Below are positions 22,303 through 34,724 of a stretch of DNA of 64,000 nucleotides, piece by piece. This stretch comes from Trametes villosa. Its lineage: Eukaryota; Basidiomycota; Agaricomycetes; Polyporales; Polyporaceae. Within the stretch, counting starts at the first letter, position 1, and each line of letters begins with the position of its first letter. A program made the position numbers and the translations under genes. The notes beneath the pieces were generated by a model that did not search any database, had not been told where the DNA came from, and worked only from the letters and a program-made list of their open reading frames with translations. Location: positions 2,480,001 to 2,544,000 of the forward strand of contig PUDQ02000010.1 in NCBI GenBank assembly GCA_002964805.2, given 5' to 3'.

Positions 22303-25300
22303 ATGATTGTGCTTTCGGGTACATGCGCTGGTGTTCCTGCCTGTATCTGCTTAGACAGCAGTGTTGCCCACTCTGTCCTTTCTTCTTCATTTGCGCTCGC
22401 CCACACCATTCCTCGCACGGTCGTCAACGTCGACGGACATGTGTCTCTGACTTGTCAGGGGCCTATCGCTCTCCCAACTCCGAGTGGGTGGTTGACCTAT
22501 GCAGCACCTATCCGCGTTGGTTACTTGCGCGGATACGACGTGCTGTTGGGGCACGATTGGTCGTCGGCGAGCAACGCGGACTTCCTCGGTTCTGCGTTGC
22601 TGGATCCATCCCCGACTGCCACGTTCGGCGAAGGGGTGTCGTGGACGAAGAGTCCCACAGGTGCGCCCACTGCAGTGCACGTCTTACGCATGGACTGACC
22701 GTTCTGATAGTGCGGCTATCCTCCGCGCCCATTGTGCGCTCAGCAGACGATCTGAGTGAACCATCGTCCTCCCTCGGCGAGGGAAGTACTCGACCGTCGC
22801 TGGATATATCTGTAGACGATTATGTACGTCATGTTCTCACGTTGGACGTGAGTTGGGGGGAAAATGGCATCGCCAGCCATGGTCTGTTGACTGACCTCGA
22901 ATCCGGAGTGGATATGGACGAGGTGTTCGTGCGCCACGTGCTGGAAGGACAGTGCTTCGGCGGTCGAGGGACCGCATGCCTCTCTCTCACTCGAGGTTAC
23001 ACTGGAAGTCAGTATAGTGCCGATCTGTTAGCTTCTGTTCGCCGTCACATCGGGCACTGTTCGGATGACCGGCTACATGATGTCGCGCAGCATTTGGCAC
23101 TCGGAGGTGATATCGAGAGTGCTGAACTGTCCTCAGAAATTACGCAGTACCTCGCAGCACACTTTGCGCGTGTAACCGGTGTGAGCAACCGTCCGTCGGT
23201 GCTGAACGACATAGAGACTATGACTTCTGTCGAGCTTCGGCGACTGGCCGAGAGCCACGCCATTCCGTTCACAAATGCTCTCTCAAATGAATCTCTACGG
23301 GCACTCCTGTCAACTCACATCGCGAACGGTTCTTGCGCACGCCGCGTAGACGGCGTGCAGGGTGCGGCATGCGCAGACATGATGTCACAAACAAAGGACG
23401 ATAACGGCGTCGCAACGGTCCATGACGCTCAGATTCGAGTGCTTTCGCATCTGCTCCCTCGTATGAGCAAACGAGCGTTGCGCCGCATCATGGATGCACA
23501 TTCTCTCCCGTATCCCCCCCATGCTGGTGTTGCGTACCTACGAAGGGAGGTTAAAAAATATATCACGCAACTCAGAAAGGGTAAAATGCTGTCGGAAAAG
23601 CGGCAGCAGCGCCATAACGCTAAAGAGGCACAGCGATCGGAGCGGCGCCGCGCTCGTGAAAATGTTAGGAGAGAGTGGCCTAAAAACATATGTCCAGAGC
23701 TGAAAGAAAAGTTGCTGCGCGTGTTCCGTAGGGAAACCAGTACCGCAGCTCTCCGCCAATTCACCTGCGCGTGTTGTGCTGGGCGACATGCAGAGGGCAA
23801 AAAGAAAGTGGAGTCAATTTCCGCTTTACCCATTGACTTGTTGCGTTGCTCACCAGATGTGCTAAACGCCGTGCCGACATTGCAGCTACCTAATAACCAG
23901 CGCTATGGCATATCGGACGACGTCCTGTTGCATCCCGACGGGCTATCTGTCATCGACGGAGATACACGCGCTGCACTTTGCCCAGAGTGTAGAGGTTGTC
24001 TGCAACGGTCTATTATGCCTCCTCTCGCGCTCGCCAATAAATTATACCGAGGACCGTGTCCGCCCGCGCTCAGTGAGCTCACATTTATAGAGGAACAGAT
24101 AATCGCGCGCAGCAGGGCGAAGGTGTGTATACTCCATCTGCGTACGGACAAAGAGGATGCGGATGCACCTGTATTAGCAAGTACACAACGGGGTTTACGG
24201 GGACACATCATCGTCCATCCACAAAGACCGGAGCAATTGGCTGATGTATTACCTCCTACAGTAGAAAACGTGGTGACTCCGATATGCGTCATTTTCGTCG
24301 GCTCGAAAGTGCCAACGAAGGAGTGGCTCGAAAAGAAAGCGAAACCCCTTGTGGTTCGGCGAGAGAAAATCCGAGCTGCTTTGGAGTGGTTGAAAGTAAA
24401 TAATCCTTTGTATCAGTCTGTTTTGATAGATCAGGCGAGGATAGATGCCTTGCCGGTGGACGGGTTGCTACCGTATCATACCGAGCATCTTACTTCCGCT
24501 GAAGCAACAGACGTCGTGACCTCTCGGTACGACGGAACTGAGAGCGTCGGCCCCCATACGCACCAGTCAGGAGATACTCCAGGAGTCGCTGCGCGAGATC
24601 TGGAACGAGAGCGTGTTGAGTTTCAAAAGGTGGTTATAACTGACGTCGATGGACGAGCACCTTCCAATCAGTTGCGAGCGGCAGCCTTGAGGCATATCAA
24701 ACGTAAAGGTGGAGGCTACTTGGAAATTCCTCACGAACCTAAGCCTGTGAATGAGTTTTGCAACCCGGCCCTTTTCCCGATGATATATCCTACGTTATTC
24801 CCTTATGGCATCGGAGGCTTCGAGGATTCCAGCCGCAAAGCGCGGCTTTCTTTACGCAGGCAAGTTCGTCATTTACTGAGCGGGGCATCCACAGACTTTC
24901 AGACGCACCACACTTTCATGTTCACAGCGTTCAACATTCTTCAACGCTGGGCGGTGCTGTTGAACACGGGTTTGAAAGTGCGCAAGGACCATTTTCATAC
25001 TTTCGCCGATCGATTTGCTTCAGTATCTGAGACTGCAGTTGCGCGCGTGTGCGCGCGTGTTGCAGAGACGGGGATGGTGTGTTCCGAGACGGAAGAAGAG
25101 CGACGCGTGGTGCAGCTGATGAAGGAGGTACAACTGATCACCAGGAATGTTCCAGGTTCTTCTGCTGCGCGTGTCGCCATGCGCAATGAGATACGCGGAC
25201 TAATGGCGACGCACGGCATGCCGAGTTTCTACGTCACCATTAACCCAGCCGATCTATACAACCCTGTCGTGAAACTGTTAGCAGGCGCTGACATTGATGT

Positions 25301-28300
25301 TGATAAACTGTTACCGGAAGACGTGCCCGATCCTTGGGAGCAGTCGATTCTAGTCGCGCGGAATCCTTTTGTTGCAGCTAAGTTTTTCAACTTATACATG
25401 AAGGCGTTCATAAAGGAGCTGTTGGGCTTTGACGGGGTTAATTTCAACGAAGAGGGGGGGGTGTTAGGCGTAGTAAAGGCTCACTATGGTTGCGTAGAGG
25501 CACAAGGCCGCGGAACACTTCATTGTCACATGATGATCTGGGTTGAAGGGGGATTAAACCCTTCCGAGTTGCAGCAGAAGTTGAGCGGAGAGGGCGGCGT
25601 AGCTTTCGGGGAGCGGCTGGTGCACTTCTTAGATGATGTTATATCAAACTATGTACCCGATGAGGTTCCTGCTGAACCTGGAGCACCTATGCCGCCTGAA
25701 TCTCATCCCGACAGTAACCGCGGTTTTCCGTTAGAAGGTCTAACCGCCGACGAGCTGAAGGCTTACCGTTTGCGCGATCTCCGAAATTTGGTGTTGAAAA
25801 ATCAGACGCATAAGCACACCGCTACTTGCTACAAGTACTGTGGAGACGGACCGTTAGAGTGTCGCTTTGATCTTGATGAAGACAATGTCGTACCCGAGTC
25901 TACATTTGATACCACGACAGGCGAACTGACGTTGAGGATCTTGGATGGTCTCGTTAACAACTTTAATCCCACAATTCTGGAGGGGGTCCGTTCTAATATG
26001 GACATTCAGTTCATCGGCACAGGTGAGGACGCGAAGGCGGTAATTTACTATATCACCGATTACATTACAAAATCTCCTTTGAAGGCCCACGTAGCGTACG
26101 CCGCCCTCGAGATGGCAGTTAAACGTCTGTCGGAATCCGGGGTGTTATCGTCAGACGCTGCCGAGCGTGCAAAGAAATTATTACAGCGTACCTCGTTTTC
26201 CTTGATCTCTAACCAAGAGTTATCTGCTCAGCAGGTCGTATCGTATCTCATGGACTTCGACGACCATTTCACTAGCCACAAGTTTGCAAACTTGTACTGG
26301 ACTTCGTTCGAGCGGTTAATAGACAGGACGTTTCCTTTGCGCTCATGCGTACCTGTGACGGACGAAACCGATGGCAGCGGTGACGACGAATGTCCTCCTG
26401 CGACGGCAGCGCACGCAGCCACGGATGGCGGCGAAGACGAGAACAATGTCCCGTCTGGCAGTGCGCAAGACGCACCTGTCGGTGACGAGGAAGTGGCCAT
26501 ATCAGCCGCGCGAGACGGTACTGTCGTTGAGCTAAGCACACAACTGGCCGATTACTTATACCGGGGGGACGCACTGGCCGACATGTCCTTGTGGGAATTT
26601 GTGTCCTCTGTTCGTAAAGATGTCCTTTCGCAGCGAGAGCGCATGTCCAACCAGGATACGGATGCGGACAGTTCTGAATGGTCGGATGATGATGGGGATG
26701 AGCCCATGGACTTAGACGACGTCGGTGACGGCCGCCGTTGTAAGAGCGTACCGTTTCTTCCGGGTCATCCAGAGTGCGGGAGAAAATGTGCTGTGTTGTT
26801 GGCAGAGGAGAGCACACTGGTACCCGTTCCGATTGGCCCGAGTATGCCTAGACGCGATCGGGATACCGACCGCGAGCGATACTGTCGTTTGATGCTTATG
26901 CTCTTCCGACCGTGGCGGCAACCGAGCGAGCTGAAAGGATCTGCGGACACTTGGGAACGCGCGTTCGCTGAGCACACCTTCTCCGAACACGCGCTGACTG
27001 TCATGAACAACATGCACTTACTCCATGAATGCCGCGATAGTCGCGATGACCACATAAAAAGGGGCAAACGTAGAAAACGAGCTCGCCGCCGAGATGTCGA
27101 TGGCGACGCGCACGTATCTGTTGAGGACCATTCCAGGGCCGACGTTGATGAGCACGAAATGTTAGCTCACCTGGAATCTGTCGCTGCAGCAAAGGCGACA
27201 CGCAAGAACAACGAACGTGAAAGAGCAAACGACTGCGTCGCCGCAGCGGAGCGCTTTGGTCTGTTTGCTATGCGGACAGTGCACGTACCCCCTACGGGAA
27301 CGGAGACGAAAGTCGAGCCTAGTAGAACGGGCGGCGGTGACCTTGAAAGCAGGTGGAAGAGTGAATACGAAGTACGTAGACGAGAGTGGAAGAAATTGCT
27401 CGCAACGAAGGAAGCCGCTGCGCCGTCATCATCCGCAGGTTTCGATGCGGACGGTCTCCGCTCGGTCGGCGTACGCGATGTGGAATCTTTGCCGTCCGCA
27501 GCCGCACCGGAGTCTTCTGATGCTAATGTTCATGTAGCGCCTCCGATATTCGAGCCTACCGATAGGAACGTCGACGTAGAAGAGCACGTCCTACAGTGGA
27601 ATCTCAATACTGAGCAGGCGCGCGCGTTCAGGATCGTTGCTGAACACTCACTGCAAGAGAAACCGGACCCGTTGAGGATGTTCTTGGGGGGTGTTGGTGG
27701 TACAGGGAAATCTCGCGTCATCCATGCATTGACGTCCTTCTTTGCGAAGAGAAACCAGTCTCGAAGACTGCGTTTGGCGTCGTTCACCGGTGTCGCTGCA
27801 CGCAATATCAGCGGTACTACGCTGCACGCCGCTCTCGGCCTAGATCAACGCAAGTCAGGCGGACCTGGTCAGAAAACTAAACGAGACTTGGAAGCTATGT
27901 GGGATGGCGTAGATTACCTGCTCATAGACGAGGTGTCGATGGTTGGTTGTAAGCTGCTTGCGAAAGTTAGTGAGGCTCTCACGGACGCGAAATCGGACAA
28001 CTCAGCTTTCGGGGGCGTGAACATCATTTTGGCGGGAGATTTTGCCCAGCTTCCTCCTGTGAGTGAGACACGTCTATACGCTTGGGTGAAGACGTCGCGC
28101 AACGCATCCCTGACCAGCGGCCAGGACGTTGTAATGGGCAAGTTGCTCTGGCTGTCGTTTGGAGTCGTGGTGATTCTACGAGAGGTTATGCGTCAGAAAG
28201 ATGATGCGACCTTTGTCAACATGTTAGCTCGTTTGCGAGAAGGACGGTGCACCGAAGACGACTACACCGTGCTGTCCAAGCGCGTTCTCGGAAATCGTGC

Positions 28301-29327
28301 GAACAGTACGCTGAGTGACGCAGAACGTGCGGCTCATATCATAGTGTACGATAATGCTGCAAAAGATGCGATGAACATAAGAGCGGTGCATGCTTTCGCT
28401 GAAGCGACTCACCAGCAGGTACAGTGGTACTATGCTCGGGATAGCCATGCCGGCCAGACCATACGCGACGACGCTCTGCAAAACGTTCTACTAGACATGC
28501 ATTCGGGGCAGACTTCACAGCGTTTAGGGAAAATCCCGATGGTGTTGGGTATGCCGGTTATTATTTCCCAGAACTACGACGTCGGAGGTGGTATTGTCAA
28601 CGGAACAATTGGAAAGCTGGTGTCAATCAGGTACAGCGAGGACAGCGAAACTCACAAAAGATATCTGAAATCCTGTGTCGTCGCTGTGGATAACGTTCCT
28701 GCAGGACCGATGACGGGGCTTGATAAAGGAAATTTTCCTGTATTAGAAGACACCGTCAGCGTCACCATAACCCATCCTAACAGCGGTGCAAGATGCGTCA
28801 TCAAGCGAACACAGGTGCCCATTCAGCCAGCCTTCGCCATCACCGCTCACAAAGCACAAGGTCAGACTTTCCGAAACGTCGTCGTAGATTTAGCAGGCTG
28901 CACGGGCACCGAGGCACCGTACGTCATGCTCTCAAGGGCGACTTCCTTGGAGGGAGTCATCATCTTGCGACCGTTCGACAAAAGTAAGATTACCTGCCGA
29001 CCATCTGAAGATCTTCGCAGAGAGACTCATCGTTTGGAGTTACTTGCCTTGCGTACAGTATACGAGCATGGAAAGCCCGAAGAGTCGAAGGCGGCTTTCC
29101 TGGCGCTGCAGAAGGGCTCTCCGAGTACAGACCAGGATGAACAAGGCGGCTTACCTCGAACCGTGCAAGGCATACCTACCGCTGTCGGCGACCGGCGCGA
29201 AACGCTTAACCGTGTTCAGGAACGCGTTCATGCGGACTTCCGTCGGTCTGAGTTCTCAAGGAAACGTCCTACGGAGGGTTTGCAAGCACGCACGGGTCAT
29301 GCGAACAAACGCAGACGGCTGGCGTAA
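22303..29327 (+). CDS. Helitron Rep-helicase (HUH endonuclease plus Pif1-like helicase)
   Basis: The model is join(22303..22660,22711..29327), 2324 aa with no stop or frameshift, so the gene looks functional. Exon 1 encodes a retropepsin-like fold (CLDSSVAHSV...YDVLLGHDW). A 50-nt intron then joins it in phase to the large exon, which would otherwise run open back to 22182. Two SAP-like helices follow (VELRRLAESHAI; SKRALRRIMDAHSLPY), then a DUF6570-like cysteine region (ALCPECRGCLQRS). The Helitron_like_N domain contains the HUH motif GTLHCHMMIW near residue 1057 and the tyrosine motif IYYITDYITKS. The helicase has Walker A GGVGGTGKSR near residue 1779, Walker B LLIDEVSMVG and the C-terminal AHKAQGQTF and YVMLSRA motifs. 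Rep nicks and rejoins DNA and the helicase unwinds it during transposition. Confidence 0.92.
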
Positions 29328-29452
29328 CGGATTCACAGCGCTCCCTAGCCGGCGTGGTGAAAAAGGAGCGTGAGAAAGCGGTGCGTTCTCCTGTGCCTCC
29401 ATATCAGGCGACTTGCGTGGGCGCTAACATTCATTCCTGCTCACCGCCAGTG

Positions 29453-29458
29453 TATATA
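29453..29458 (+). promoter_or_regulatory. TATA box of the 29.5-kb array I gene
   Basis: TATATA lies 54 bases before the ATG at 29507 and matches the spacing seen at several other array I genes. Confidence 0.5.
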
Positions 29459-29506
29459 GGACATGGGGTGTTCAAGCGTTCTCCGCACCGCCCTTCTGTT
29501 CACACA

Positions 29507-30139
29507 ATGACCCTCCCTATCGGTACCCCGCTGAATATCCCTCTGTACATACGCGCTTTCTCCGAGGAGTTCGGCGGTAGTGGTCAGGTATGTTGCTTTA
29601 CTTGCCCTCTCATTCTGACGATGTTGACGTTCGCTGCGCAGCGCCACCTGCTTCTCAACGTTTTCCTGCGCGATCGTGGCCACATCGCCGGTGACGCTCG
29701 CGCGCAGTGCATCGCCCTCAACCACGACGCTTGCGCTGTCCACGGAAGCAGCGTACTGGGCTGCAACGCTCCCGTCCGCCCGGGCATCCAAGTATTCGTA
29801 CCTGAACAGGTTTTCGACGTCCCGATATACATTGTTCTGGCCCGCACCGACTTGGGCGGTGGACCCGTTAGTAATGCTGTCGCTCTCGCGCTCGCACAGT
29901 GCTAAACTCCACATCAGTTCGTCCAGGTCATCCGCGTCTGCCTCGCAGTCGTAACGGGCTCCGGCCGCCCGCATGTGCGCGTGCGCGTTCGCACTTTCTG
30001 CTACCCGGGAGTGCAATGGGATCTCGCGCGTTCACTCCAACACGGCGCAGTCGATGACGGAGATGGGAATGAACAAGCCACGGAGTATGACTATGCTTCC
30101 GACGACGGAGCCGGTGCGCCCGCCAGTCCCGCGTATTGA
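29507..30139 (+). CDS. Array I small protein, family A member 1
   Basis: The model is join(29507..29587,29642..29866,29918..30139), 175 aa, both introns in phase 0. It is not a recognised family. It pairs with the gene at 36897-37521: exon lengths 81/225/222 against 84/219/219, identical phases, and matching motifs at the same places (IPLYIRAF with VPIYVQAL; RHLLLNVFLRD with RHVLICVRLI; GIQVFVPEQVFDVPIYIVLAR with GVQCFVPPDPFQSPLYVIITR). The pattern is mostly beta-strand with an acidic tail (DDGDGNEQATEYDYASDDG). No signal peptide or membrane segment is seen. It starts 180 bases after the Helitron gene ends. The last exon border is the least certain. Confidence 0.6.
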
Positions 30140-30478
30140 ACATTGCATATGATATCATTTCATTTGTCGTTTCGTTTCGCTTGGCAATGCTACGCTCCTC
30201 CGCCTTGTACCTGCACATTCTGTCTGCCACTCCATCATGCCGTACATTTTCATCCCTCGCACAGGTAATGTAATGGTACTGCCTGCATGTTCCGCCTCGT
30301 ATTGCTCCATGATTGCGTCCCCTCGTGACCATTTCCATTTCTTCCACTGCTCATCATTTCTCCGTGCGGGTCTTTCGGTTTGAGGCTCCTCGTATCCGAT
30401 ACTCCACATTCAAGTTCTTCGCGCGCGCGACGTCGCACCTGCGAACAACCCCGCTTCTCCGCTGCTTCCCGCGGGACG

Positions 30479-30486
30479 TTAAATAG
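30479..30486 (+). promoter_or_regulatory. TATA-like box of the 30.5-kb array I gene
   Basis: TTAAATAG lies 59 bases before the ATG at 30538, a weaker match than the other array I TATA boxes. Confidence 0.35.
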
Positions 30487-30537
30487 GCGTATGCCCTCCC
30501 CAGCTTCATCATCTCCTCCCCTCGTCTTCCTGCGCTC

Positions 30538-31909
30538 ATGGCTATCGGCACTCGCAAGCACAAGGCTCCGCAATCGCCCGACGGTTCAAAGCCACTCAGC
30601 AAACGCGCCCGGTACGAAAATTATGTTCTATTTCTTTCGTGTTCTAACATTCGCGTTCCAGCTCTGATGCTGAGTCAGAAACCGCGTCAGACTCCACTCT
30701 GGAGTACGCAGACATTCAGGCAGCGGTTGAGGAGTATCTCGTACCCGAAGCCGACAAGATAGACTGCGCTCCGCGCACACTCGGTACGTCCAGTGTCCAC
30801 ATCCCCTTCCCCGCCCATCAGGCTAACAGGTTCTCCCGTTCGCTGTTGCAGGGGCGACCTCTGACGACGATCAATCCACTGCTCTGTCGAGCGAGGCCCC
30901 AGAGACCGTGTCCGTCACCCACCCCTCCGACGCTGTGCATGCCGGCGCGAACGGAGAACGGAAGACCACTGCCCCGTCTGTGTCGTCTTCTTCGGTGACG
31001 AGCTCGGTGTCGCTCGCTACGACAACCGTTCCCACCTCTTCCGATAACAGCAGTCCCTCGGGCGCACCCGCTGCAACGACCGCAGCTACAGTTCTCGGCG
31101 CGTCCACCGCGCACTCCACCGCCTCTGCTGTTGTAGATGTCGAACACCTCAAGTTCTTGCCCGCGGAAGTTGATTACGTACCGGACGACCTCATTCCGTG
31201 AGTGCTTCATGGCATGATACTTTCTCCCTATCTAACTCTTGGCAGGCGCCTGCTCCGCATTCTGAACTTCACCGACGAGTCCGCTAACCTGTACCCGCTT
31301 GGTTTGGTTCCATCGGCCGCCAAGTGGGGTCCGGTCGGTGACGGGACTGGGATGGAGAAGTACCTATGCTTCAACGACCGTCCCGTCACGCTGTGGATGC
31401 TTGGCGTGGTGACGTCCGTGTGGTTCACCCCGACCGAAGGCAATCGCGTCAGCGTGGGCGTCCGACTCCTCACGCAGAGGGACCACGATACGGCCCGTCG
31501 TCTGCAATATGACGAATGCCACCCGAAAGGAGGTGAGTTGTACGCTCCTCATCACTCGATACGTACCTCATGAACCTTCACAGACGCTTCGAACGCCGGA
31601 CTCACCACCTACGCGTACCGCTTCCTGTCCACTCGCGGAGAACACCCGCAGACTTCCTTCGAGGAGGTGTACGACGGGTCCAAGCGCCTTGAGACGTGGA
31701 CATCCATGGATCGGATTGCCTCCGATCGAGTGCAGAAGACCGACGTCGTCGTGGTCGAGTGCTACTTCCGCCGCTTCAAGTTACACACCGGCAAGGGGTA
31801 CGGGTGGTCGCACTGGGCAGTGAACTTCGAGTTGCTGCGTGTCGCCCGTCTGCTCTGCGGCCCTGGGCCGTCGGAGATCGTTCCGGAACAGAGTTCGGTT
31901 AGCTTCTAA
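30538..31909 (+). CDS. Array I two-domain protein, family B member 1
   Basis: The model is join(30538..30611,30662..30783,30852..31197,31246..31532,31584..31909), 384 aa. The basic start ends in SKRAR at the first intron, followed by a long Ser/Thr/Ala-rich disordered part. Domain 1 is at about 180-275 (RLLRILNFTD...KWGPVG...VTLWMLGVVTSVWF). Domain 2 is at about 320-375 (TDVVVVECYFRRFKLHTGKG...WAVNFELLRVARLLCGP). The same two domains, with introns in the same phases, occur at 39158-40094 and 40232-41144. The beta-rich DVVxVEC...W..xF.L..V pattern resembles an OB-fold, so a nucleic-acid-binding role is possible but unproven. This copy lacks the last intron of the other two and has a longer linker. 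Confidence 0.65.
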
Positions 31910-32485
31910 GCTGAAGAAGGTGAGCGCACTCCTGTGTACGAGTACAATCTTCACACACTGACATGGTTATAGACTACTTCCGCCCACTGTCAGCGAACAG
32001 ATGTACTTATAGCGTGTGTTCTGCGTGTACGGACTGCATCCTGTGTTCACGTCTCAGTTTTGTATGTGCTCTGAACGGACAACTTTACATTATTATGTGA
32101 TGTGTTTCACGTCGCCACTTCGCTCAATGCGCGTGTACCTGTCGGCGTCTTCCTCGCGCTCGCCTTCCAAGTCTGCAAGTCCCTTCAGCGGGGCAGCCGC
32201 GCTCAACCAACGACGTCCGCGAGGGCGAGTGCAACGTGATCGCCAGTGCCACATTCACGCGCCCTTCTCCCTATCGCGAAACACGCACTCGCGCGGGCCG
32301 GAGGAGGCCGAAGCGCGGCTGCGCGATGTTCCACGGCGCCGCGCGACGCCGACGTGCTTATCCTGGGATATCGGGGATTTCTGTATCATACTCGTCCATA
32401 GTTCTGTCGCGAGCATATGCGCGATGTCTCTGCATGGTGTTGTTTTGCTTCGATTCGCATAGTGGTACAGCGAGCTTAGATAGAC
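31910..32485. other. Intergenic, convergent 3' ends
   Basis: About 580 bases lie between the array I gene and the phosphotransferase-like gene. Bases 31980-32110 are AT-richer and likely hold the 3' UTR. No convincing gene was found. Confidence 0.4.
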
Positions 32486-33560
32486 TCAGTAGCAAGGTGC
32501 GTCCTTTAGAACCTCCACCGACTTCTGCAGCGTCTCTGTCGCCCACTGCACCTTCTCGTGATCGCTCTCCCCGCTCTTCTTCGCCTGCAAGAAGACAACC
32601 AACGAGAGGAAGACGGTGTACCATAGCCGCTTCGTCTTCTGTCGCCCGAAGATGATGAGCGGCCCGCCGTAACCCTCCACGAACGCCTCGCTCGGGTTCA
32701 GCAGCATCGTCTCCAGCAGCGAGTCGCCCCACAGCGCATGCGAAAACGACGCAAAGGACGTAACCGCGACCTCGGCATCTTCCCCGCCAGGCGCACCCGC
32801 CTCCAGGTCGAAGTCGACGCACGTCGCGTCGTCGCCGCCCGTAAACGAGATGAGCGACGGCACCTCGCAGTCGACGAACAAGAAGAAGCCGATCGCGCAC
32901 GACATCGCCCGGTGCAAGTCCTCGTACGGCAGTTCGATGCCCGCAGCGCGCGCGTCCTCGAGCAGTCCCTCGAGCAGCGGCGTGAACGCCTCCTGCCAGC
33001 TGTAGAGCTCGTCCTTCTCCTGTCTCGGGAGGCCGAACCAGTCGTTCTGCACGCGCTCGTGGTGCTGCTTCAGGTATGCGCCGGTGCGGAGGTCGAGGAG
33101 TGCTGCTTGGGGGGGGGGAGAGTTTGCCGGAGGCGCGTGCGGCGGATAGGGGGACGCCGCGTGGATGGGAGAGGAGTAGGTAGGGGAAGGGGACGATGTC
33201 CTGGGATGTGTCGAGGGTGCGTATGGTCGGGTGAGGGATGTCTGTCTGAGAAGCGAGGAGATTGAGGAGGGCGTGCTCTGTAGAGAGCGTGTTCGGCACG
33301 TAGGACACAGAGCTCGCGGATGCGGAAGACGCGGCTTTCAGGATGTACGACGTGCCATCGTCGGTCTTCACTGCATACGCGCGCGTCGGGGTGAATGCAC
33401 TATGTATCGGGTAAGTTCTGCATTCCTGTTCGGTGATCACTCGCGCATGTACGCACTCGAAACCTAGGCTCGCGAGAGGCTTGAAGTCCGTGACGACGAT
33501 CGCCTCCCCGCAGTACCGGTGTAGAATGCGCTGCACCTCCTCCTTCGTCACGTCCGCCAT
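32486..33560 (-). pseudogene. Aminoglycoside-phosphotransferase-like gene, frameshifted in a C tract
   Basis: Two overlapping frames make one protein. Bases 33560 to about 33119 encode the N-lobe (MADVTKEEVQRILHRYCGEA, then YAVKTDDGTSYILKAAS and HALLNLLASQTDIPHP). Bases 33105-32486 encode the rest (LLDLRTGAYLKQHHERVQND, CAIGFFLFVDCEVPSLISF, CVDFDLEAGAPG) and end at TGA 32486-32488. The frames meet in a run of ten C on the coding strand (bases 33109-33118). Nine C would join them without a stop, and no GT-AG intron repairs the phase. This is either a sequencing or assembly error in the homopolymer or a real recent inactivation. The fold resembles APH/choline-kinase proteins, but the usual HGDxxxxN catalytic loop is not evident, so even an intact protein may be a pseudoenzyme. 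Confidence 0.6.
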
Positions 33561-33670
33561 ACCTGCGCGCGATGTAAGTGGAGGTCCAGATGAAGGATGC
33601 GAGCGAGCGCCTAGATGCGATAACATACCTCAAATGACGCGCCTATTCCTGCATCGTCGGCGTCGGAGGC

Positions 33671-34349
33671 TCACGAGTGTGCTCGCCGTTCCCGAGGACT
33701 CCCTCGAGCTCTTCCTTGCCGACCGCTCGGTGTCTCCGAGCTACCCATCTCGCTCGGCTCAGCCCCTGTAGACGGCCCTTCCTCCGGCAGGCGCGGATCC
33801 CAGTCGAGCTCCTCGGGCTCCTCCTGCTCGACCTCGACGCGCGCCTTCCAGTCGTACTTCTCGCGTAGGAGGGTGACGGCGCGAGTGGCGCGTTCGACGC
33901 GCTGATCGTGTTCGACGCGGATCTGCTCGCATTCCCGCAGCACGTCATCGTACTCGACGTGCTTCCCGCCCGCGCGTGGGGCGTGTCCAAGGACGCCAAG
34001 CGATCCCTTAGTCTCCATATGCTCCGCGAGGTGGCGCACGGTCTCGTTTTCGACGCGAAGGAGCGGGATGAGCTCGTTGTCGAGCTGCGCGTCGGTCGAC
34101 GCGACAGACGAGCCGTTCACCAGCACCTGCCCGAGACTTGCTGCTGCTCGGTCTGGCCTGCCGTAATCGTTGACGTCTTGCCGGTGCCACTCGCGGTGTA
34201 GGTGGAGCCCCATGCGGTCCTTGATCTGCTTCACCTTCCCCTGGACGAACGGCGGCTTCCACGCGTTCAACGTCCCCGACGCGACAAACACAAAAACGCG
34301 GCCCAAACGCCGCGCCCTTTTTCAACAAGGCGCGCACGCGCGAGTCCAT
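33671..34349 (-). CDS. Uncharacterised protein with a coiled C-terminal region
   Basis: The C-terminal two thirds is a single clear frame (LDNELIPLLRVENETVRHLAEH, YDDVLRECEQIRVEHDQRVERATRAVTLL, then an acidic tail EVEQEEPEELDWDPRLPEE) with heptad-like coiled-coil character. It stops at 33671-33673. The start is doubtful. ATG 34349-34347 opens MDSRVRALLKKGAAFG in a different frame from VFVFVASGTLNAWKPPFVQG. They may be linked by a weak 49-nt intron (donor GTTTGT near 34293, acceptor near 34247), or a one-base error near 34300 may separate them. The family is not recognised; there are no membrane segments. Confidence 0.45.
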
Positions 34350-34724
34350 GGTACGGGATCGGGGAGCGAGGAGCGGGAGCCGCGCAGGCATCGCAGACCA
34401 GATACGGCCGGCTCGGGCTGAAGACCCTCCGCTCTGTCACAACCAGGTGCGCAATGCAGGGACAGGTGGCGGCGCGCGGACGTGTCCATCCGCGCAGACA
34501 ACCCACCGCGCTTACCGACCGTCAGCAACGAAGGTGGAAGAGTGCTTCAACAGTGAAAACATCTAGCGCTCAACGTTCAACACTAAAGCGCCGGACATCG
34601 GCACCTCCCGTGGTTGCTACTCTAACTGTGTGGGATTGACGCCGGGCCTCTTGCTTTTCTCAACGCCTTCATATTCAGTCGCACGTCTACACACGATCAC
34701 TAACCAACTGCACTAAAACTTAGA

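Larger units (their letters stand above)
22179..29327 (+). mobile_element. Helitron rolling-circle transposon (termini not defined)
   Basis: The span covers the autonomous Rep-helicase gene and its upstream palindrome only. A Helitron should start with TC and end in CTRR preceded by a small hairpin, inserted between A and T. No pair of such ends could be assigned by eye, so the real element may be larger and may include some of the genes downstream. Confidence 0.5.

Noticed and set aside
22182..22710. Taking the Helitron protein start at 22182
   Set aside because: The frame is open there, but it overlaps the better 22303 exon in another frame, which has a clean GT-AG junction into the main exon and a protein-like translation.
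29441..30016. A 191-aa minus-strand frame opposite family A member 1
   Set aside because: The plus-strand spliced model matches its paralogue exon by exon; the minus frame has no counterpart at 36.9-37.5 kb and is an antisense shadow.
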